Assembly (NCBI GenBank): GCA_905182515.1
Contig: CAJJBW010000005.1
Location: 95,180 to 159,179, forward strand
Length of the DNA: 64,000 bases
Source of the DNA: an uncultured Candidatus Poseidoniales archaeon
Lineage (GTDB): Archaea; Thermoplasmatota; Poseidoniia; Poseidoniales; Thalassarchaeaceae
Direction: 5' to 3'
The translations under genes and the position numbers were made by a program. Under the pieces are notes generated by a model. It was not told the origin of the DNA. It worked only from the letters and a program-made list of their open reading frames with translations, and did not search any database. Below, piece by piece: positions 58,491 to 64,000 of the stretch (position 1 is its first letter; every line of letters begins with the position of its first letter).

Positions 58491-59471
58491 ATGGAGAATG
58501 TGTACTTTTACAACACTTTCTTATCCGATATAAAAAATAGAATTGATGAAGCACTAGAGGAGTTAGTATTACAAAAAATGTCCGATAAGGAGGCTCCTGC
58601 CATGATATTGGCCCGAGATATTCTGTTGTCAGGAGGTAAAAGATTCCGTCCAATATTAGCTTTATTAGCATTCGATGCAGCAGGGGGAGAAGACGAATCC
58701 ATAGTGATGGATTTGGCCCTCGCTTCGGAGATAATCCATACTGCAACTCTTATTCATGATGATATTTATGATCAATCAAAGACTAGGAGAGGAATGCCAA
58801 CATTACATACTAGCCACGGTTTACCTCATGCAATTATTGCAGGAGATTATTTATTTGTAATAGGTTTCTCTTTAGGGGGAAAATATGATAATATAATTGT
58901 GGAAAAAATGGCTACATCAGCTGCTAACCTAGCATCGGGCGAATTACTTCAGTTCGAACATATAGGTAACCTGAGTACAACTCCTGAAGATTACTATTCT
59001 ATAGTAGATGGTAAAACCGCTGGTGTATTCGCATCTGCATGTTCTTGTGCTGGAATAATTGCAGGAGCCAATGATGATGTAATTGAATCATTAGAAAATT
59101 TCGGTATAGAGTTAGGCCGCGCATTCCAATTGGTTGATGATTTACTTGATCTAACGGGAGATCCTTCTATGGGGAAGCCAAAAGGTACTGATGTCCACGA
59201 AGGTAAAATGACATTACCATTAATTCATGCATTAACGATTCTACATGGAATCGAAAGAGAACAATTAGCAGATATTTTGAATAATTTCAGTAATGATAGG
59301 TGGCAAGAATTAACAAACTTACTTGCCAAGTCAGGTTCTTTCGATTATACTCAACAGTTAATTGTTAACCATGTAGATAGGGCATTAAGCCACTTAGATT
59401 ATTTGCCTGAAAGTAATGCAAAAAAACTAATGACAGATATTGCTATAGAGTCCCAAAATAGGAGATTATAA
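58491..59471 (+). CDS. idsA: Polyprenyl diphosphate synthase (GGPP/FPP synthase)
   Basis: GGKRFRPILALLAFDAAGG, LIHDDIYDQSKTRRGMPTLH (FARM), FQLVDDLLDLTGDPSMGKPKGTDVHEGKMTLP (SARM). Confidence 0.94.
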   Translation: MENVYFYNTFLSDIKNRIDEALEELVLQKMSDKEAPAMILARDILLSGGKRFRPILALLAFDAAGGEDESIVMDLALASEIIHTATLIHDDIYDQSKTRRGMPTLHTSHGLPHAIIAGDYLFVIGFSLGGKYDNIIVEKMATSAANLASGELLQFEHIGNLSTTPEDYYSIVDGKTAGVFASACSCAGIIAGANDDVIESLENFGIELGRAFQLVDDLLDLTGDPSMGKPKGTDVHEGKMTLPLIHALTILHGIEREQLADILNNFSNDRWQELTNLLAKSGSFDYTQQLIVNHVDRALSHLDYLPESNAKKLMTDIAIESQNRRL

Positions 59472-59498
59472 TTTATTAATTATGATTGTGGTGCCATT

Positions 59499-60599
59499 AT
59501 GATTGAAGATGATTCATGGGATGTAATAGTAATAGGTGGTGGCCCTGCAGGTAGCACTACTGCGAGGTATATTGCTAAAGAAGGACTTAGGGTTTTAGTT
59601 ATCGATGGCCGGAATCCTATAGGATCGCCATTACAGTGCGGAGAATTAGTGCCAAGTAATGATGAAATGAGGCGTTTGTGCCCAAATGTACCCAATATGG
59701 AAGATCTATTTAGGACACCAGAAAATGCTATTTCTAGGCGCACTGATGAAATGCACTTGGTACCTCCATCTGGAAAACCTCTAAAATACAATTTCGAAGG
59801 TTTAATTCTTAACCGTGTTAGGCATGATGAAGAATTAGTAAAATTAGCCCAATCACTCGGTGCACAATATTTATTGGGAAAACGTGTAGAAAAAATAGAA
59901 GGCACATGTGTTGAACTCAAAGACGGAACCAAATTGAATGCAAAGATAATAGTTGGAGCAGGAGGTCACAATGACCCACTACGTAAAAAACACTGGAACG
60001 TCACATCATTAAATATTCCTGTAAAATTTGTTTTAATGGATGGTGATTTTCATGATGCCGTCGAATTGCACTTTGGATCCCTAGCTCCAGGTGGTTATGC
60101 ATGGATGTTTCCTAAAAAAGGTGGAGCAAATATCGGCTTGGGAATTCAAAGAGAATTTTCAAAAGGAAAGTCAATAAATACCCTTTCAAAAGAATTTATT
60201 TCAAAATATGAAGGTAATATAACATACAGAGGGGCAGGTTCTCTTCCGATGTCAGGGTCAATAAAATCATTTGTAAAAGATAATTACCTCTTAGTGGGGG
60301 ACTCTGCTGGAATGGTTCTACCTTCAAATGGTGCTGGAATAACTATCGCCATGATAGGGGGGCGAATCGCAGGCCAAGTTATTTCAGAACATTTAAAGTT
60401 AGGGACTCCTTTAATCGAGTATGAAAATAGATGGAATACTCAAATGGGAAAGGTCATGAAAAATTCAAAAAGAGCATTCAGCCTAGGAAGTATAATTTTT
60501 AGATTACCTGATTGGATCATTAATATGCTATTCAATCGTTTTAGTAAACCATTTATTTGGAATGCTATTACCTGTAGGTCGTTATTTAAAATAATCTGA
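59499..60599 (+). CDS. Geranylgeranyl reductase family protein
   Basis: DVIVIGGGPAGSTTARYIAKEGLRVLVIDGR, LQCGELV, GAGGHNDPLRKK, YLLVGDSAGMVLPSNGAGITIAMIGGRIAGQ. Confidence 0.92.
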   Translation: MIEDDSWDVIVIGGGPAGSTTARYIAKEGLRVLVIDGRNPIGSPLQCGELVPSNDEMRRLCPNVPNMEDLFRTPENAISRRTDEMHLVPPSGKPLKYNFEGLILNRVRHDEELVKLAQSLGAQYLLGKRVEKIEGTCVELKDGTKLNAKIIVGAGGHNDPLRKKHWNVTSLNIPVKFVLMDGDFHDAVELHFGSLAPGGYAWMFPKKGGANIGLGIQREFSKGKSINTLSKEFISKYEGNITYRGAGSLPMSGSIKSFVKDNYLLVGDSAGMVLPSNGAGITIAMIGGRIAGQVISEHLKLGTPLIEYENRWNTQMGKVMKNSKRAFSLGSIIFRLPDWIINMLFNRFSKPFIWNAITCRSLFKII

Positions 60600-61310
60600 T
60601 TATGGAACTGTAGCGGTCCATATGGTTGCCATGCCGGGAAATATGACCTTTCCTTTGACATTCTCAAAACCTTCTTGTTCGAGCATCCGCGTATATTTTT
60701 TGGTAGTTCCAAAACTAACATATGTTTTAGTTAACCATTTCCAAGGATGTTCTTTTTGTTTACATATTAATCTAGCATAAGTACCAACCCAATATTTCAT
60801 CCAGATATATCCTAAAAATCCATGGAAAGAATTTATTTTCGCTGGATCTACGATTATTATTAACCCTCCAGGTTTTAGAACTCTTTTTGCCTCACTTAAT
60901 CCCTTTCTTTTGTCATACCAGTCTCTAAATGAGAAAAGAGTACACGCTGCATCAAAGTAGTCCTCTTCAAACGGTAAGTCTTCAGCAGTACCTCTATGAA
61001 ATTCCGCTAATGCATATCCCCTCTCCGTTCGTTTTTTATTCACTCTTGATTCTGCAATTCTTAGCATTTCAGGTATTGGATCGAGGCAAAATAGCATAGC
61101 ACCCTCTACATCTTCTGCAAAACTACCTGGGCCACAACCTATCTCAATTATATTCCCTTCATCAGGAAGTAAGTTTCTGGCTCTTTTCCTCCATTTCTTA
61201 ACTTGTCCCAAAGTAGCAAAATTATTTATTCTATCATAAACAGGTATGGTGGCTTCTAGATTACGTTGCAATTCTTTCCAATCTGATTCTCCGATTATCT
61301 CTGTATCCAC
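60600..61310 (-). CDS. Class I SAM-dependent methyltransferase (UbiE-like)
   Basis: NIIEIGCGPGSFAEDVEGAMLFCLDPIPEMLRIA, FEEDYFDAACTLFSFRDWYDKRKGLSEAKRVLKPGGLIIIVDPAK. Confidence 0.88.
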   Translation of the reverse strand: MDTEIIGESDWKELQRNLEATIPVYDRINNFATLGQVKKWRKRARNLLPDEGNIIEIGCGPGSFAEDVEGAMLFCLDPIPEMLRIAESRVNKKRTERGYALAEFHRGTAEDLPFEEDYFDAACTLFSFRDWYDKRKGLSEAKRVLKPGGLIIIVDPAKINSFHGFLGYIWMKYWVGTYARLICKQKEHPWKWLTKTYVSFGTTKKYTRMLEQEGFENVKGKVIFPGMATIWTATVP

Positions 61311-61446
61311 ATTACTCGTAGTAACCTCTCATATTTGGTTGGTTCCATGCAGAGATTAGATATTTAGGAGAGAAGCAAAATTCTACTCCTATGTAGGTTA
61401 CCATGATAAACTACTCTTTGTTCCCATGCACATAGAAGGTATGTTA

Positions 61447-61761
61447 ATGGGCAAAGAAGATGTTCTACGTGCAATTAAAGATGCAGAGAAGTCTGCTGCT
61501 GAAACGTTATTAAATGCTAATAAAGAAGCATCATCAATAGTCTCGTTGGCTCGTCAAAATGCTTCAGAAATTCTTAATTCAGGGCGTGCCACCTCTGAGT
61601 CAGATGCCCAAGTTTTACTTTCTGATGCACGTGAAAGTGCAAGTTCTGAAGCCAAGGTTGTTTCCACTGGCGGCCAAGTAGAACAAAAAAACATTCATGA
61701 TTCAGGGCAGAAAAATCGAGATAAGGCTGCTAAAGTAGTAATCGATGCTTTTAGAAAATAA
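61447..61761 (+). CDS. ahaH: A/V-type ATPase subunit H (peripheral stalk)
   Basis: MGKEDVLRAIKDAEKSAAETLLNANKEASSIVSLARQ, Ala/Lys/Glu-rich coiled coil immediately upstream of subunit I. Confidence 0.78.
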   Translation: MGKEDVLRAIKDAEKSAAETLLNANKEASSIVSLARQNASEILNSGRATSESDAQVLLSDARESASSEAKVVSTGGQVEQKNIHDSGQKNRDKAAKVVIDAFRK

Positions 61762-61776
61762 TCCTAATGCCAGAGG

Positions 61777-63858
61777 TTGTCAATTATGTCCTCAATTAAG
61801 ACACAAAAAATGGGTCGTTTAATCGCCGCTGGCGTTAAAAATAAAATTGATGATTTAATTGATGCATTGGCTTCACTTAATGCACTACATTTTATTGAAT
61901 ATGATGGGGCTGAGGAAGGATTTGAACTCGGTACTCCAAAAGATGAAGCAGAAGTAATCGGCAAACGTCTGAATCAACTTCGTTCTGCAGCCTCAATCGT
62001 AAACGTCTCCGGACCCGGTGAAAAAGTTTCAGCTGCCCAAGTTCGCTCAGATCTTGATGATTCTTTGACCCATGCTGTAGAATTATTACTGGAGAAAAGT
62101 ACAAATTTAGATTCAGTTGAAAATAAACTATCTTCTTTAAAAGAAAATGTTGCAAATCTGGAACTATTAGCATCTCTGGGTATTGATGTTGAATTATTAT
62201 CTGGTTATTCTAATCTTTCTTCATTTGTAGGTACTGTTACAGACTTAGAAATTTTTAAAGAAATTGAGTATGATAACATCTTTTTTGAAGGCTATTCCAA
62301 TAAAAATAAAGTAATTGCAGTTTTTGTAAAAACGGAAAACTCTCACGCAATTCAATCCAAATTAAATGCCGTCGGCTTTCAGGCTGTTAATATTTCAACA
62401 AATCTAAAAGGAAATCCAAATAATTTACTTAAAGAAATACATTTAGAAATATTATCCCTTTACAAAGAAAAATCTTCACTTTCTAATGAAATAGACTCAT
62501 GGTCTAATGAGTTCGGGCCTTCTCTTGTTTGCGCCTTAGAACTTTTGGAGCGAGAGCACGATATTCTAACTGCACCAGTAAAGATTGGTGTTTCCGAACA
62601 TGCCTTTTTTATTGATGGATGGATTGAAATGTCTCGTTCAGAGGAAGTCAAATCAATATTATCCGATTCTTGCCTATATACGGAAGTTTCTCCATTTGTC
62701 ATAGAAGCTGGTAATGGAGGGCATGGCCATTCAGATCATTCTCACAAACAAGAGATGCCGCCAATCGCATATAAAAATAGAAAGTTAAGTAAACCTATGG
62801 AGTTACTTACCGATGCAGTAGGAAGGCCAGCATATGGAAGAATTGATCCTACTTTATTCATGTTTGTAACATATCCAATATTCTTTGGAATGATGCTTGG
62901 AGATATGGCCTATGGTCTGATTACCATTTCTCTTGGCGTATTTATCATGAGTCGCGCAGACTCAAATGAAATGATGAACTTAGGGGGAAAATTCCTGGTA
63001 TACATAGGATTAGCGACTTTTGGATTCGGTTACCTTTACGCTGAATTCGCAGGATGGGAAATAATTCACCCTCATCATCCTAATCCTGCCGAAGCTCTTT
63101 CTTTCTTGTATCCAGATGCTGCTTTATCTTCATCTCATGATTATTATGCTTGGCATAAATCATTGCCGTTTGGTGTAGAATTGGCTTATCCTTTCCATCG
63201 AGTTACATCTAATCTCGAAGATTTAATAATATTGACAATATATCTTGGTTTTGTGCATATTATATTTGGTAGATTAATAGGTTTCAGAGATGTATTATTC
63301 TACGGCACTGATCATGGTCATGTAGGTTTTCTGGCTGCATTTTTTGAACATGGTGTATGGATTGTTTTGCTCCTCGGTGGCTTTATGTTCTCATATGGTT
63401 ACCTTGGTCCAAGTGAGGCAGAAGGCATGATGATTCCAGGAGCTGTAATTGCCATAACAGCAGTGTTTATGCTAATGTGGACTCTATATAATTATCATGG
63501 CATACCATTGGCGATAAGTTTAATTTTGGCACCAATCGAAGCAATAGGTATGATGCCGTCAGTAATATCTTATGTACGGATATTTGCTGTCGGGATCGTT
63601 GGAGTTAAAATAGCCGAAACGGGCAACATGTTGTGGGATCCAATGAAAGATGCCCTCTTGGAATATAATCCATTAGCTCTAGTATTATTTTTAGGTTGGT
63701 TATTAGTCCAATTATTCGCATGGGGCCTCGGAGTATTTAGTCCTAACATCCATGCAGCCAGGCTTCATTTTGTAGAATGGATGAGGCAATATTATGATTC
63801 TAGCGGAGAGGTATTCTTGCCTTTCGGTTTTCGAACTCGCCACGTGGAGGTTGAGTGA
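61777..63858 (+). CDS. atpI: A/V-type ATPase subunit I
   Basis: DPTLFMFVTYPIFFGMMLGDMAYGLI, EAIGMMPSVISYVRIFAVGIVG, NIHAARLHFVEWMRQYYDSSGEVFLPF. Confidence 0.94.
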   Translation: MSIMSSIKTQKMGRLIAAGVKNKIDDLIDALASLNALHFIEYDGAEEGFELGTPKDEAEVIGKRLNQLRSAASIVNVSGPGEKVSAAQVRSDLDDSLTHAVELLLEKSTNLDSVENKLSSLKENVANLELLASLGIDVELLSGYSNLSSFVGTVTDLEIFKEIEYDNIFFEGYSNKNKVIAVFVKTENSHAIQSKLNAVGFQAVNISTNLKGNPNNLLKEIHLEILSLYKEKSSLSNEIDSWSNEFGPSLVCALELLEREHDILTAPVKIGVSEHAFFIDGWIEMSRSEEVKSILSDSCLYTEVSPFVIEAGNGGHGHSDHSHKQEMPPIAYKNRKLSKPMELLTDAVGRPAYGRIDPTLFMFVTYPIFFGMMLGDMAYGLITISLGVFIMSRADSNEMMNLGGKFLVYIGLATFGFGYLYAEFAGWEIIHPHHPNPAEALSFLYPDAALSSSHDYYAWHKSLPFGVELAYPFHRVTSNLEDLIILTIYLGFVHIIFGRLIGFRDVLFYGTDHGHVGFLAAFFEHGVWIVLLLGGFMFSYGYLGPSEAEGMMIPGAVIAITAVFMLMWTLYNYHGIPLAISLILAPIEAIGMMPSVISYVRIFAVGIVGVKIAETGNMLWDPMKDALLEYNPLALVLFLGWLLVQLFAWGLGVFSPNIHAARLHFVEWMRQYYDSSGEVFLPFGFRTRHVEVE

Positions 63859-63905
63859 TATCACATTCCAAGCTATTATGCTTAGAAAAAATGGAGGAAA
63901 AAAAT

Positions 63906-64000
63906 ATGAATAATAAAAATAAAATGAGTGGACTAAGTATGTTGCTAGCTTTAACATCAATTGTGATGATTGCTAGTGGAGTACAAGCTGAACAAACTGG
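63906..64000 (+). CDS. Probable start of A/V-type ATPase subunit K (proteolipid), truncated by the window edge
   Basis: Translation MNNKNKMSGLSMLLALTSIVMIASGVQAEQT: signal-like N-terminus; assignment rests mainly on position after subunit I. Confidence 0.45.
   Translation, partial: MNNKNKMSGLSMLLALTSIVMIASGVQAEQT

Noticed and set aside
1-64000. CRISPR arrays, rRNA operon, transposases, toxin-antitoxin or restriction systems
   Set aside because: No regularly spaced repeats, rRNA sequence or matching protein motifs were seen on reading the window and ORF track.

Overview
The window looks like a chromosomal segment of a low-GC planktonic euryarchaeon. Archaeal information-processing genes, ether-lipid genes, and giant surface proteins with aerobic heterotroph metabolism together suggest the Marine Group II / Ca. 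Poseidoniales lineage; this is inference and no phylogeny was run. It is densely coded and mostly core: RNA polymerase subunit K, RqcH/NEMF, Pelota, RFC small subunit, RPA plus its partner, GatD, GGPP synthase, geranylgeranyl reductase, A/V-ATPase H and I (K begins at the right edge), KorAB, aconitase, an IcmF-type fused mutase, Fhs, PanB and AroE. It has three tRNAs: Gln-CTG, an intron-containing elongator Met-CAT, and Phe-GAA. I saw no rRNA, CRISPR array, transposase or recognisable defence island. The points most worth a second look are: (1) a tRNA-Gln 3'-end fragment about 1.7 kb from the intact tRNA-Gln, bracketing an M14 carboxypeptidase, next to a duplicated microprotein tail that flanks a sulfotransferase gene; (2) a three-gene class III extradiol dioxygenase/RidA operon resembling aminophenol ring cleavage, with one subunit that has lost active-site residues, plus tryptophan 2,3-dioxygenase elsewhere in the window; (3) an APC amino-acid permease with a C-terminal EF-hand pair; (4) SMUG1-type uracil-DNA glycosylase and bacterial-type RNase PH; (5) a 2189-aa surface protein with a UBA-like cytoplasmic tail; (6) NUDIX-MBL and TPR-TM-cyclophilin architectures; (7) a degenerate HemC-like protein, a triple SAP-like protein and a structured intergenic element.
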